Assembly (NCBI RefSeq): GCF_035582795.1
Contig: NC_134365.1
Span: 210,830,387-210,894,386, forward strand
Reading direction: 5' to 3'
DNA from: Mycteria americana
Taxonomy: Eukaryota; Chordata; Aves; Ciconiiformes; Ciconiidae
Length of the DNA stretch: 64,000 nt
Within the stretch, counting starts at the first letter, position 1; every line of letters begins with the position of its first letter. The notes beneath the pieces are model-generated. The model worked only from the letters and a program-made list of their open reading frames with translations. It made no database searches and was not told the DNA's origin. A program made the position numbers and the translations under genes. This document shows positions 50,201 through 59,249 of this stretch, piece after piece.

Positions 50201-51688
50201 GAGCAGGGTCTAGAAGGTTAACCTTTAACTGTCCCAGTTCTGGAAACACACAAAGCACAGCTATTTCTATAGATGCTACTGGGGAAAAGGAAAATCTTCG
50301 CTCTAGTGAGAGCTGCAGCATGCTAAGGGGAATCACAAGAGATCATAACAGAATAAAAAAAATTAATCCAAGTCCTAAAATATCCAGTGGGTTTCAGTCC
50401 TTAGCCCTGCTGTGACTAGTCCCTGTGGAAAAGCGGCTTCAAATACAGCAGAGATGTCAGTGAAGGATTTGTTGTGACTTTTCCTTGTTCTGTTTTAAAG
50501 ACTGGAACCAGACAAGCTATGGTCTTCCGAGCCCACTCGAGAGAGGGGAATCAGCGATGATACTGCCACTTGTTTTACACTATCTCTGCCCAGCATACAT
50601 CTCCATTGCTGGTTTGGGAGCCATCGCTGCTGCTGCAATGTCTTCTGCAGATTCAGCTCTTCTCTCCGCTGGCTCCATGTTCGCTCACAATATATACAGG
50701 AAAATCCTGAGGAAAAAGGTACTTGGTTACAGCATTCAGTAGTTTTGGTGTCAGGAAAGATGCTTTTGTTTCAAGACCATTTCAAATCCAGTCTGTGTGG
50801 TCTGCAATTAGAGGTGTCCGTCTTTCAGCTGCTGAACTGAGTTCTGGAGCCAGAGCTTCAAACATAGGTCAAGGGTCTTCATATCCTTGGTAGGGATACA
50901 AATACCCACACTGGTGAGCTTTGCTCTTTATAAAATGACTGGTATAAAATTTGGACTAGGATATTCATAGAAACAGCATAAAACCATGACCCCTAAAATG
51001 ACAGAGGGCATCTCCATCTCCAGGGGTGCCTGCCTTGGGTGGCTGCTGGTGGCAGGCACAGCCTGAGAGCAGCGAGAGCTTGGTGACAACCAGCCCAGGG
51101 CAGGGCAGTGCCGGTCACCGCGCCAGTAAACGCCGTGTCTGTAATGTTACAATCTCTGCTTTACAGGCTACGGAGACAGAGGTCTTATGGGCCATGAGGA
51201 CCTCCATGCTGGTGTTTGGGGCCGGGGCTGCCAGTCTGGCTTTTTACTCCAGCTCTGTGTATGACCTCTGGTTCCTCAGCGGGGAGCTGGTGTATGCCCT
51301 GCTCTTCCCCCAGCTCTGCTGCGCCCTCTTCGCTCCCAGTACCAACACCTACGGCTCAGCTGCCGGCTTCTTGGTTGGGCTCCTCCTGAGGGTGCTGGCA
51401 GGCGAGCCTGCCCTGAGCATCCCCCCTGTCATCTGCTACCCAGCCTGCTCCCTGGTGAACGGGACCTACAGTCAGCTCTTCCCCTTTAAAACATTCACCA
51501 TGCTTCTCACCTTGGGGACTATCGTTGCTGTTTCGTATGTGGCTGCGGTTTTGTTTCGGAGAAACTTCCTTCCCCACAGGTGGGATGTTTGCAATATCAC
51601 AGGGGGAACCGGCACCCTCATTCCCCTGCAGCAGATGGAGGAACAGATGGGTTCGCCAACGGTTGCATTAGAAGACAATCGTGATTAA
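44118..51688 (+). CDS. SLC5A7-like: High-affinity choline transporter-like protein (SLC5A7/CHT1 paralogue), eight coding exons
   Basis: SLC5 sodium-coupled transporters use a 13-helix LeuT-type fold; CHT1 imports choline with Na+ and Cl- at the plasma membrane. Joining 44118-44295, 45329-45442, 47023-47178, 47671-47819, 48320-48463, 49457-49610, 50501-50718 and 51167-51688 gives 544 intact residues (human CHT1 has 580). Numbering stays in register with human for at least 300 residues: GIWASW 22-27, IVGGRNI 43-49, [14 protein letters not shown] 60-73, PMRS 105-108, [13 protein letters not shown] 129-141, [31 protein letters not shown] from 252, DWNQT 299-303, [13 protein letters not shown], and FPFKT near the end. 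W62, W141 and W254 are kept and N301 is a sequon. Position 91 is Phe (Tyr in human) and 89 is Val (Ile in human). The tail after the last helix is short. Identity to human looks too low for a bird SLC5A7 orthologue, so I read it as a paralogue. One intron is GC-AG; all others are GT-AG. Confidence 0.92.
44296..45328 (+). other. Choline transporter-like intron 1
   Basis: 1.0 kb GT-AG intron; no other feature recognised. Confidence 0.85.
45329..45442 (+). CDS. SLC5A7-like: Choline transporter-like exon 2
   Basis: It follows acceptor CCGTGTTTACAG, completes A60, and ends ATT G|GTAAAT in phase 1. It encodes [14 protein letters not shown] and [14 protein letters not shown], including W62, V89 and F91. 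Confidence 0.93.
45443..47022 (+). other. Choline transporter-like intron 2
   Basis: 1.6 kb GT-AG intron. A faint CR1-like phrase near 46605-46690 is too eroded to call. Nothing else was recognised. Confidence 0.85.
47023..47178 (+). CDS. SLC5A7-like: Choline transporter-like exon 3
   Basis: 156 bases, phase 1 to phase 1, acceptor CACTTCTGATAG, donor CTGG|GTAAAT. It encodes [20 protein letters not shown] and [22 protein letters not shown], including W141. Confidence 0.92.
47179..47670 (+). other. Choline transporter-like intron 3
   Basis: 0.49 kb GT-AG intron; no other feature recognised. Confidence 0.85.
47671..47819 (+). CDS. SLC5A7-like: Choline transporter-like exon 4
   Basis: It follows acceptor CCTTATCTGCAG and ends CTG|GCAAGT in phase 0, a GC donor. 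It encodes [20 protein letters not shown] and [20 protein letters not shown]. Confidence 0.88.
47820..48319 (+). other. Choline transporter-like intron 4 (GC-AG)
   Basis: 0.5 kb. The donor reads G|GCAAGT and the acceptor CTATCCTAG. With this junction the protein reads ...[13 protein letters not shown], matching the family (GLWISVPFAL) with no gap. GT alternatives nearby do not preserve both phase and alignment. Confidence 0.8.
48320..48463 (+). CDS. SLC5A7-like: Choline transporter-like exon 5
   Basis: 144 bases, phase 0 at both ends, donor CTG|GTATGG. It encodes [14 protein letters not shown], a loop with QEPWIGKID, and WLDDFFYL. Confidence 0.9.
48464..49456 (+). other. Choline transporter-like intron 5
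   Basis: 1.0 kb GT-AG intron; no other feature recognised. Confidence 0.85.
49457..49610 (+). CDS. SLC5A7-like: Choline transporter-like exon 6
   Basis: It follows acceptor AAATGTTGCAG and ends ACA G|GTAACA in phase 1. It encodes [19 protein letters not shown] and a helix [15 protein letters not shown], including W254. Confidence 0.92.
49611..50500 (+). other. Choline transporter-like intron 6
   Basis: 0.9 kb GT-AG intron; no other feature recognised. Confidence 0.85.
50501..50718 (+). CDS. SLC5A7-like: Choline transporter-like exon 7
   Basis: It follows acceptor TCTGTTTTAAAG and ends AAG|GTACTT in phase 0. It encodes [12 protein letters not shown] (N301 sequon), [20 protein letters not shown] and [20 protein letters not shown], a very conserved SLC5 stretch. 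Confidence 0.93.
50719..51166 (+). other. Choline transporter-like intron 7
   Basis: 0.45 kb GT-AG intron. It is in frame with exon 8 from 51026, but that is intron sequence without a family match. Confidence 0.85.
51167..51688 (+). CDS. SLC5A7-like: Choline transporter-like exon 8 (terminal)
   Basis: It follows acceptor CTGCTTTACAG and ends at TAA 51686-51688. It encodes [12 protein letters not shown], the last helices ([41 protein letters not shown]), sequon [16 protein letters not shown], and a short tail ending ALEDNRD. The exon is GC-richer than the rest of the gene. Confidence 0.92.
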   Translation, partial: ATETEVLWAMRTSMLVFGAGAASLAFYSSSVYDLWFLSGELVYALLFPQLCCALFAPSTNTYGSAAGFLVGLLLRVLAGEPALSIPPVICYPACSLVNGTYSQLFPFKTFTMLLTLGTIVAVSYVAAVLFRRNFLPHRWDVCNITGGTGTLIPLQQMEEQMGSPTVALEDNRD

Positions 51689-51804
51689 ATGCGGGGCCTC
51701 GTTTGAAATGCCATGGTAAATTCAGCAATTAGAGTATGGCACAAACAGCATCACTCTTCCCTTTGCTTTCTCCAGTAATGAATTTTTTAAAGTCCTCGCA
51801 GAGT

Positions 51805-51810
51805 AATAAA
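51805..51810 (+). terminator. Poly(A) signal of the choline transporter-like gene
   Basis: AATAAA lies 117 bases after the stop codon and is followed by a T/G-rich stretch. It is the first canonical hexamer downstream. Confidence 0.65.
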
Positions 51811-54800
51811 GACGCACTGTTCATCCAAGGAGAATGTGTGAGCTCGAAGTCTGCAGTGATTAAAGGCGCGTGGTGATGGAGCATGATCTTGTGGTGGTGA
51901 CCACGGGGCACCTCAGGCCACAGCACTGTTTGCTTCGGGGTGCCCCTGGTACCCCACCCAAAAGCAAGGCTACAAATCATGTTCCAACATTTACAGCATT
52001 CTCAAGTCACATACTTTTCTCACCACAAAGGAGACAAATTAATGTTTAACAGATTGGGTACTCTTGATTAAAAAAAAGGTGAGCAAACCTGCTCCCATTA
52101 CAACAGCTAGAGTTTTAGCATAATCGTCCCTGGGGAGTGCATCAAACCTATAAAAACAGAGATTACTGGATGCAGTGCAACCACCACAGCAGTCCAGCAG
52201 TATTATCAGTTCTGCACCATTCTTTGTATGCTTTGCAAAGCTTTCCTTGATACTGCAAAAACTTTTGCATATGCCTCTCCCCAGCCATGGTCTCAGGCCA
52301 CACAGTCAGTCTGCTGGCACGTGGCTGAGGAGAGGACATCCCCTCTCATATGACCTGGTAGGGCAGCAGCAGATGAGCAAGGTGAAGCAACAGCCCTTAA
52401 TTAGTGGATAAGAAAATTATACATAGCCACTATTTACAAAAACTCAACCAGCTGGAAAAATGGAGGTGCCAGAGATACTCTTGAATGGGTCTTCTCTAAA
52501 ACACCTGGTTAAATCACTCACGTGAAGGTGTTACCCGAGCACAGTGGTGGGATGGTGTGGGACACATCCACAAACGTGTGTGAGAACTCAGAGGACTGTG
52601 ATGACAGAAAGGTGCTGGAAACTGATCCTGAACCTGCCTGCAGGGACATGAAATCCTGAGGGCAAGATCCCAAAAGATTCAAGACACTAGGTCTGTACAG
52701 AAAAGCCCCTGATACCTTGGCATAAATTCTCAGTGGGTCAGAAGAAAAGCAACCCAGCTAACTAGTGAGTTTGGCCTCCAGCCTGAAGTCTGATGGACCC
52801 AGACCACCCCACAGTGGATGGCTCATTAAGGTGGGAGCTGAAATAAAGATTCAGAAGGATCCTGCAGTGATGGCTCACAGATGGCTGTCATTTTATACTT
52901 CCCTCGGCAGCTGTGCAGTGGCTCACCAGGGGTCAGTCGCAATCTACCCACAACAGCCAGCAGGAACTGCCCTCTGGGCAGCCCCTCGCCACAAAACCTT
53001 TACAAAGGGCTTGTGGGAGCTGCTGTGCGTGGAAATACCTGGCGCTGTTGGAGGGAAGGTATTTACTGACATATCCAAAATACCCCACAGCAGAGCAACC
53101 CTGACATCCAACTGAGCTGCCAAGGGTGAAAACAGTATGCTGCTTGGTGAATTGCTTCCAGCACGTGCTGAACACGCCGCTGTGCATGCACAAGGCGAGA
53201 AACTCTGCTGGTGCCACCATGCACGGCCGCAGCAAGCTCAGCGAGGAGCCATGTGTCACTCTGAACTGTACCAAGGCAAGTGCAGTGGCTCGGGAGGAGG
53301 ACTGGCAGCCCTAAGCTCTGGATAGGGCTTTGATGACTCTGCTCCCCATGGGGAGCATCCGTCTCCTTTAAAATACCCATCCTCAGCAAGGTGGAGATTC
53401 TGCTCCTCATCAGAAAAATATCACACAACTTTATGCTTTGCCCTACTGTTAGTAAATACCTGGGCATGCTTAACTTCCTGTGCACAGCAGTCAGGTTGAT
53501 ATGCTTTATTAAATCAATACCAGAAATTCTTTCCTGTAACTCTAGAGACCGTCATGAAATATTAATTACAACATGTGTCTAGAAAAGGGAAAAAAACTGT
53601 TTTGAAAATTAAAAACATTACATTAAATATGGCCCTAGGCCGTCACCCACTGAAGTCTTTCACACCCCAGTGATTTGAGTGGGAGCATGTGAGGTCGTGC
53701 TTAGTTAAGGGAGACACCAAAGCTATCATTACCGCAGCACCAGAAGAACTGGGCTGTTGTTAAATCACAGTTGCTGTATGCTGATCCAAGCATACTCCCC
53801 TGAAAGATTTAGGGATGACCTAGTTTGGGGACCTGTATAGTCCTCTGTGTGGAGCAGACCAAAGCTGGCATAGTGCATTTGCACAAGGGCACAGACCTGC
53901 TGCATGGCCCAGATAAGAGCGAAACTCCAGTGTCCTCATGTCAGGGTCAGCATCCCACTCACTGACCATCCTACCTAGTGGCTCTGAAAGGCAAATTACT
54001 ACATCTGGAGATATCTTTTCTCCATGTTGCTGTGCCCAACTTCTCCTGCTGTTCCTCTGCAGAGTCACGAAGTTTGATGTTAAAGCCTTTCTGTGCTCAC
54101 ATGCTTGGCCTGGTGGGCAGTAGATCCACAGCTTCCTGAGACAGCGTCGAAGGACAGCGCTCCGGGGTAGGACGTTGCTGAAGAGCGTCACCACCACCGT
54201 CACATCACCGCACAGCGTCACCACAGAAAACTCCCAATGACTTCAAATAGGAAAGTCTTAGTGCTCTAAGGGGTATCTGGCATACTCAGCAGAGACACTT
54301 TGCCCTTACAAAGCTTCTCTGAATTTCATACCACTAAAACACGCTCTGCTTTGCGTGGAGAGACAAAAATGGCAAAGACACAATTACTGTAACTCTCCTG
54401 AATGTTTACCATTTTCCATCCTTATATGACTCCCTCCTCAGAACATCCCCCAGCAAGCTTAAAAAGAAAACATTCATCAAGGTCAGGCAAAGTTTTGAAA
54501 GCAATTAGCTGCAAGTAAAATAAATATAAAAGCAATTCTAGCCTATACTTAATGACAAAATGCCTAGTTGTTCCAGCCCAGCACACCCAAAGTCCTTGAG
54601 GTGTTGCCAGCACAGGGGATAATGACCCAGCTCCCATGAAATCATTGCTCTCATAGGTTACTGCCTCCAGTTCAGCATTCCTTTTTTTTTTCCTTGCCCC
54701 CTCTTTATAAAAAATTTGCTCAAGCACTGGAGGGTCCCAGTTTACCCCTCCACTTGTGCATTTACCTCCTTTGTCTCCTCAATGTGTCCATGCCAATGAC

Positions 54801-55563
54801 TCTGTACGGTTCCAGTTTTAATTAACTTTTCCCAGCCTAGACAGCTGCTACCTGTTTCTGGCATTTTTGAGGTTAATAATACCCTGTCATGTCTAATTAA
54901 AAAAAAAAAAAAGAAAAAAAAAAAGACCTCCAATTTGGGAAGCATTTGGTTTCCAGTGAGTTCTCAGCATCTCATCAGATCCTCACCAGGCATCTTTGGA
55001 TGTCTGGTTTACGTAGATGAGAAAAATAGGAACATAACACTTCTGAATGGAAATCTGCATCTCTTCTTCTCACTTATGCTCATTCTTAGGATTTCCTAAA
55101 TGTGTCCTCACTGGAATAACAGCTGGCATCCAGCAAGAAAGCAAAGAAACACTTGCAGGTTTGCCAGACATTTCTAGCACTGTCAGGGAGATACTTCCAT
55201 GTCAGCAATGAGCTGCGTGGGACCAGGGTGATCCTCTCATCATTTCCACATGAATGCCATGCTCTCTGGCTTTATCCTGCATGCCGCACACCAATCTTCC
55301 CTCGCAGTTCTCAGGCTTTACTACAGCCTCTGCTGGAGAATACATCAGCTCAGCTAGAAGAGCTTTTCAGTCTTCTAATAACTTTTCCTGGTCTAGATCA
55401 CCACTGACTTTTGTGCTCCTATAACAAGGGAATAATTCAAAGGCATTAATCCCCCACAACAGGACATTTGTAAATCCAGAAAAAAAGCAAGGTTGCTTTG
55501 CTGATCTTTAAAACGTTGAGGCAATCCATCGTCCCAGGGATGGGAATGCTGCTGCAGCAAAGC
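51811..55563. other. Intergenic region between the transporter gene and its relic
   Basis: About 3.7 kb with no recognised exon. The frames at 52765-53485 and 53820-54224 overlap on both strands and match nothing I know. A poly(A)-rich run lies at 54899-54924. Confidence 0.6.
54899..54924. repeat. Interrupted poly(A) tract
   Basis: Two A runs separated by a single G. No retroposed gene is recognisable to its left, so it is called as low complexity only. Confidence 0.75.
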
Positions 55564-55710
55564 ATGGCTTTCTCTGACCCCCAGGTAGGGGCCAGGATCA
55601 TCTTTGTGACTGGAATTTGGGCTGCTTGGAATAATCAAAAAAATGAGAAAAATGTGAACTGGAGTAAGGTTTCCATTATCAGACACAAAAGCATGAATAT
55701 CCCAAATGAT
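55564..55710 (+). pseudogene. Relic of exon 1 of a second choline transporter-like (SLC5A7 family) gene
   Basis: Reading from an ATG at 55564 the frame gives MAFSDPQVGARIIFVTGIWAAW, then Asn/Lys-rich residues, then SKVSIIRHKSMNI and a stop. SLC5A7 proteins begin MAF, then a GL-AIIVF helix, GIWAAW, a charged linker and S-E-AIIVGGRDI. The order is the same, with about five codons missing from the first helix and the IVGGR motif decayed. At the DNA level actggaatttgggct-cttggaa is shared almost base for base with exon 1 of the intact gene at 44176-44200. No donor, and no later exon, was found downstream, where CR1 and LTR insertions now sit. It lies on the same strand about 3.9 kb past the intact gene, so it is best read as the remnant of a tandem duplicate. 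Confidence 0.7.
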
Positions 55711-56189
55711 GTATAGCTAAATTTTTCCTTAATTCTGCTAGGAAATGTCTGTCTTCAACATTAAACAACCTCAAGAACAGACAGTATTTTGTTTCAGTTC
55801 TTTAGCCAAATGGCCAAATGGTTGTTTTCTGGGTATTTTTTTTAATCTTTTGGCAGGTCTCTTGAAGTAATACAGGATCTGCCTTGGCAGAGGTGTCCAT
55901 TTTCCTCCTCCCCTCCTCAGTTTCCCTCCACCAGCTATCTTATCTGACCCTGGAGGTATTGCTGCACAAGTTAGACTTTGCAAATCTACCTTAGACAACT
56001 CATTTGACTCACTCGTGCTTTACTTCCCCAGTTCCTTGAAGAGGGACAGCATTTTAATTGACTCCAAGAAGGATTTTGAGATCTTTGGAAGAAAGCTCTG
56101 TTATACATGGTGAACACTCATTCTGCATGAGTTGACAACTTCTGTTCATAGTTGGAGGGCAGTTTTCCTGGTCAGTTTAATTCACAACC

Positions 56190-57625
56190 CTGAACAAGTG
56201 AAGGTTGTTTATCTTTACTTTAGCAAGACTTTTGACACTGCCTCTAACAAAATCCTCATGAGCAAACTGATGAAGTACAGGTTAGATAGGTGGACAGTGA
56301 GGTGGACTGAAAAGTGGCTGAACTGCCAGGCTCAGAGTTCTGTGATCCACAGCACAAGGTCCAGCTGGATGCCAGTCACTAGTGGTGTACCCCAGGGTGT
56401 GATGCTGGGACCACTACTGTTTAGCATCTTCAATAATGGTCTCAGTGTTGGGGCACAGTGCCCACTCAGCAAGTTTGCAGATGATACAAAACCAGGAGGA
56501 GCAGCTGGTACAGCAGATGGGCATGCTGCCATCCAGAGGGACCTGGACAGGCTGGAGAAATGGGCTGACAGGAACCTTGTGAAGTTCAGCAAAGGGAAGT
56601 CCAAAGCCCTGCACCTGGGGAGGGATAATCCCAGGCAGCAGGACAGGCTGGGGGTCGACAAGCTTGAGAGCAGCTTTGCAGAAAAGGACCTGGGGGTCCT
56701 GGTTGCCAGCAAGCTGACCATGAGCCAGCAACGTGCCCTTGTGACAAAAACCACCAACAGCCTCCTGGGCTGCATTAGGCAGACCATTGCCAGCAGGTGG
56801 AGGGACATAACCCTTCCCCTCCACACAGCCCTGGTGAGGCACATCTGGAGTGCTGCGTCCAGTCCTGGGCTGCCCAGTATGAGTAACAAGTGATAGGACA
56901 AGAGGAAATGGACTCAAGTTGCACCAGGGGAGGTTTAGATTGCATATTAGGAAAAATTTCTTCACCAAAAGGGTTGTCAAGCATTGGAAGAGGCTGCCCA
57001 GGGGAGTGGTTGAGTCACCATCCCTGGAGGTGTTTAAAAGACACGTAGATGTGGTGCTTAGGGACATGGTGTAGTGGTGGACTTGGCAGTGTTAGGTTTA
57101 CGGTTGGACTTGATGATCTTAAAGGTCTTTTCCAACCTAAACGATTCTACAATTCTATGATTCTAAGAGAGACATGGACTTACTGGACAGAGTCCACTGA
57201 AGGATTATGAAGATGATTAAGGGCTTGGAACATCTTTCATATGACAAGAGGCTGAGAGAGCTGGGACTGTTCAGCCTGGAGAAGAGAAGGCTCAGGGGGG
57301 ATCTTATCAATGTATATAAATACCTGAAGGGAGGAAAAAAAGAAGACAGCTAGATTCTTCTCAGTGGTGCCCAGTGAGAGGACAAGAGGCAATGGGCACA
57401 AACTGAAACACAGGATAATCCATAAGAAAAGTGTTTTTCACTGCGAGTGTGATCAGGCACTGGAACAGGTCATCTACTCCATCCTTGGAGATACCAAAGC
57501 CAACTGGACACAGGTCTGAGCAACCTGCTTTCACTGACCCTGCTCTGAGCAGGAGGTTGGACTAAACAATTTCCAGAGGTGCCTTCCCACCTCAGCAGCT
57601 CTGTGATTTTGTGGCTCTGGAAGAG
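56190..57625 (+). mobile_element. CR1 LINE, 5'-truncated, with another CR1 inserted in it
   Basis: The left part encodes the C-terminal half of the CR1 reverse transcriptase: VVYLYFSKTFDT, VTSGVPQGVMLGPLLFSIF, the catalytic-type motif KFADDTK (about 56470-56491), then LHLGRDNPRQQ, EKDLGVLVASKLTMSQQ and LLGCIRQTIASRW. The frame is open to 56893, but the enzyme is incomplete. Normal CR1 sequence stops at about 56879 ('tgcccagta') and resumes at 57165 ('agagagacatggacttactgga'), continuing to the 3' end near 57622 ('gctctgtgattttgtgg'). The intervening 285 bases are a different CR1 copy. The element is not autonomous. Confidence 0.9.
56880..57164 (+). mobile_element. Younger CR1 3' end nested inside the older CR1
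   Basis: It begins near 'gtgataggacaagaggaaatgg' and carries the CR1 3' landmarks 'gcaccaggggaggttta', 'ttcttcaccaaaagggttgtcaagcattgg', 'ggacttggcagtgttaggttt' and 'gacttgatgatcttaaaggtcttttccaacc', ending in the terminal direct repeats attctac-aattctatg-attcta. It matches the minus-strand copy at 61386-61535 closely, so both belong to one subfamily. Confidence 0.85.
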
Positions 57626-57791
57626 TGCAATGCCAGTCTCATGGCAGGATCAAGAAGCTAAACTCCTTCAGCAGCAGCAGCCCTTCAGTGGGCTGGACTG
57701 GGGTTCTTTTCAGATATGTTCTCACTTTAGCCATTGGTGATAAAAAAAGTTGAATCCTAGAAAGTTTTCATTTTGAAGTTATAAAATTTTG

Positions 57792-58389
57792 TGTCGTGGT
57801 TTAACTCCAGCTGGCAACTAAGCACCACCCAGCCACTCACTCACTCCCCCCCCCCCCAGTGGGATGGGGGAGAGAATCAGAAGAGTAAAAGTGAGAAAAC
57901 TCATGGGTCGAGATACAGACAGTTTAATAGGCAAAGCAAAAGCCGTGCATAGAAGCAAAGCAAAACAAGGAATTCATTCACTCCTTCCCATGGACAGGCA
58001 GGTGTTCAGCCATCTCCAGGAAAGCAGGGCTCCATCACATGTAACGGTGACTTGGGAAGACAAATGCCATCATTCCAAACATCTCCCTTTCCTTCTTCTT
58101 CCCCAGCTTTCTATGCTGAGCATGACACCATATGGTATGGAATAGCCCTTTGGTCAGTTGGGGTCAGCTGTCCCGGCTGTGTCCCCTCCCAACTCCTTGT
58201 GCACCCCCAGCCTACTCGCTGGTGGGGTGGGGTGAGAAGCAGCAAAGGCCTTGACTCTGTGTAGGCACTGCTCAGCAGTAACGAAAACATCTCTGTGTTA
58301 TCAACACTGTTTCCAGCACAAATCCAAAACATAGCCCCATACTATCTACTATGAAGAAAATTAACTCTACCCCAGCCAAAACCAGCACA
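57792..58389 (-). mobile_element. Solo LTR of an avian endogenous retrovirus
   Basis: Read on the minus strand, the 598-base element starts TGTGCTGGTTTTGGCTGGGG and ends GTTAAACCACGACA, giving TG...CA termini. It contains the CCTATTAAACTGTCTG segment (a TATTAAA-type poly(A) signal) near its end and a run of about 12 G before that. This LTR type is familiar from many bird genomes. No internal retroviral genes flank it, so it is a solo LTR left by recombination. I see no convincing target-site duplication. Confidence 0.85.
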
Positions 58390-59249
58390 CTATGCTTTTT
58401 TTATTGCTGTACAATGATCTGGACCCAAAATTCTCGAAGATAACAGAAGTCCAGCTTAGCTGGCTGCATGCAAGTGTTTACAAAAACTAACAAAAGCTGG
58501 GACGAAAAGAGCAGAACAGTCTGGATCATTTATGCAAATATGGGTGTGATAAAGAGTCTTCAAGGCTTCTGGTGCTGTTTTGGTTTGTGCATGACAATGA
58601 ACAGAAAGATTCTAAAAATGGGAAAAAGAGCTTCCAGATGAAAAGAGTGGCTGAACTGGGTTTTGGTCAGCTACCTCAAAGGAGATGAAAAGCCTCTTGG
58701 ACGTTACTTGTGCTGAGTCACTCCATGGGACGGGGGGAGGACCTGGTGGACTCAAAGGTTATGTCTACATGACTAAATGCTTCTGCATGATGGAGCAGTC
58801 CTGGGCCCCTAGGCCAAGTTGTAGAGTGAATGCAACCAGACTGTGGGGGTGCAAAGCCTGCTGGAATAGAAGTGGAAGACTGCAGAATTTGGAGCAGCTA
58901 AGTCTATTCAGTCTCAGTCCTCTGGAGTGATCTGGAGGGAACTTTCTCCAGAATAGCACCTGAGTTTTGGCTTCAAAGAAACCAGTTGGTTCGCTCCAAA
59001 AGAGACCCAGGGAATGCACTAACCTTCAAGCAAAGTGGACAGTCAGTGGCCCGGGACCTGGGACTGAACTGAGAGGATAAAATATTTGCAGTAGACAGAC
59101 TTAAAGCAGCAAACACCAGCATCTCGGCAGCACTCTACTGTCACCTTGGCTGGCAGGATCCACTGAGATACCCTGAGGCTTCCGTTGTCTTGGTTTTCCT
59201 TGACATTTTTGGATTTTATCTCCTGTGGAGCGTCTGAGATGGTATCAGA
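58390..59249. other. Intergenic segment with no recognised feature
   Basis: About 0.86 kb. I checked for later exons of the transporter relic (TWVGG, PMRS, DWNQT, SSADS motifs) and found none. Confidence 0.5.

Noticed and set aside
51026-51166. In-frame extension upstream of transporter exon 8
   Set aside because: A clear acceptor (CTGCTTTACAG) ends at 51166, the upstream residues do not match the SLC5 family, and joining exon 7 at 51167 restores the conserved sequence.
53820-54224. A 134-codon minus-strand frame between the transporter and its relic
   Set aside because: No recognisable domain, no splice context and no similarity to neighbouring genes.
56132-56893. A 253-codon open frame as a host gene
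   Set aside because: It is the reverse transcriptase remnant of a CR1 LINE (KFADDTK, VTSGVPQG motifs).
56332-57067. Minus-strand frames of 189 and 217 codons
   Set aside because: They are the antisense of the CR1 copies and show no protein family.
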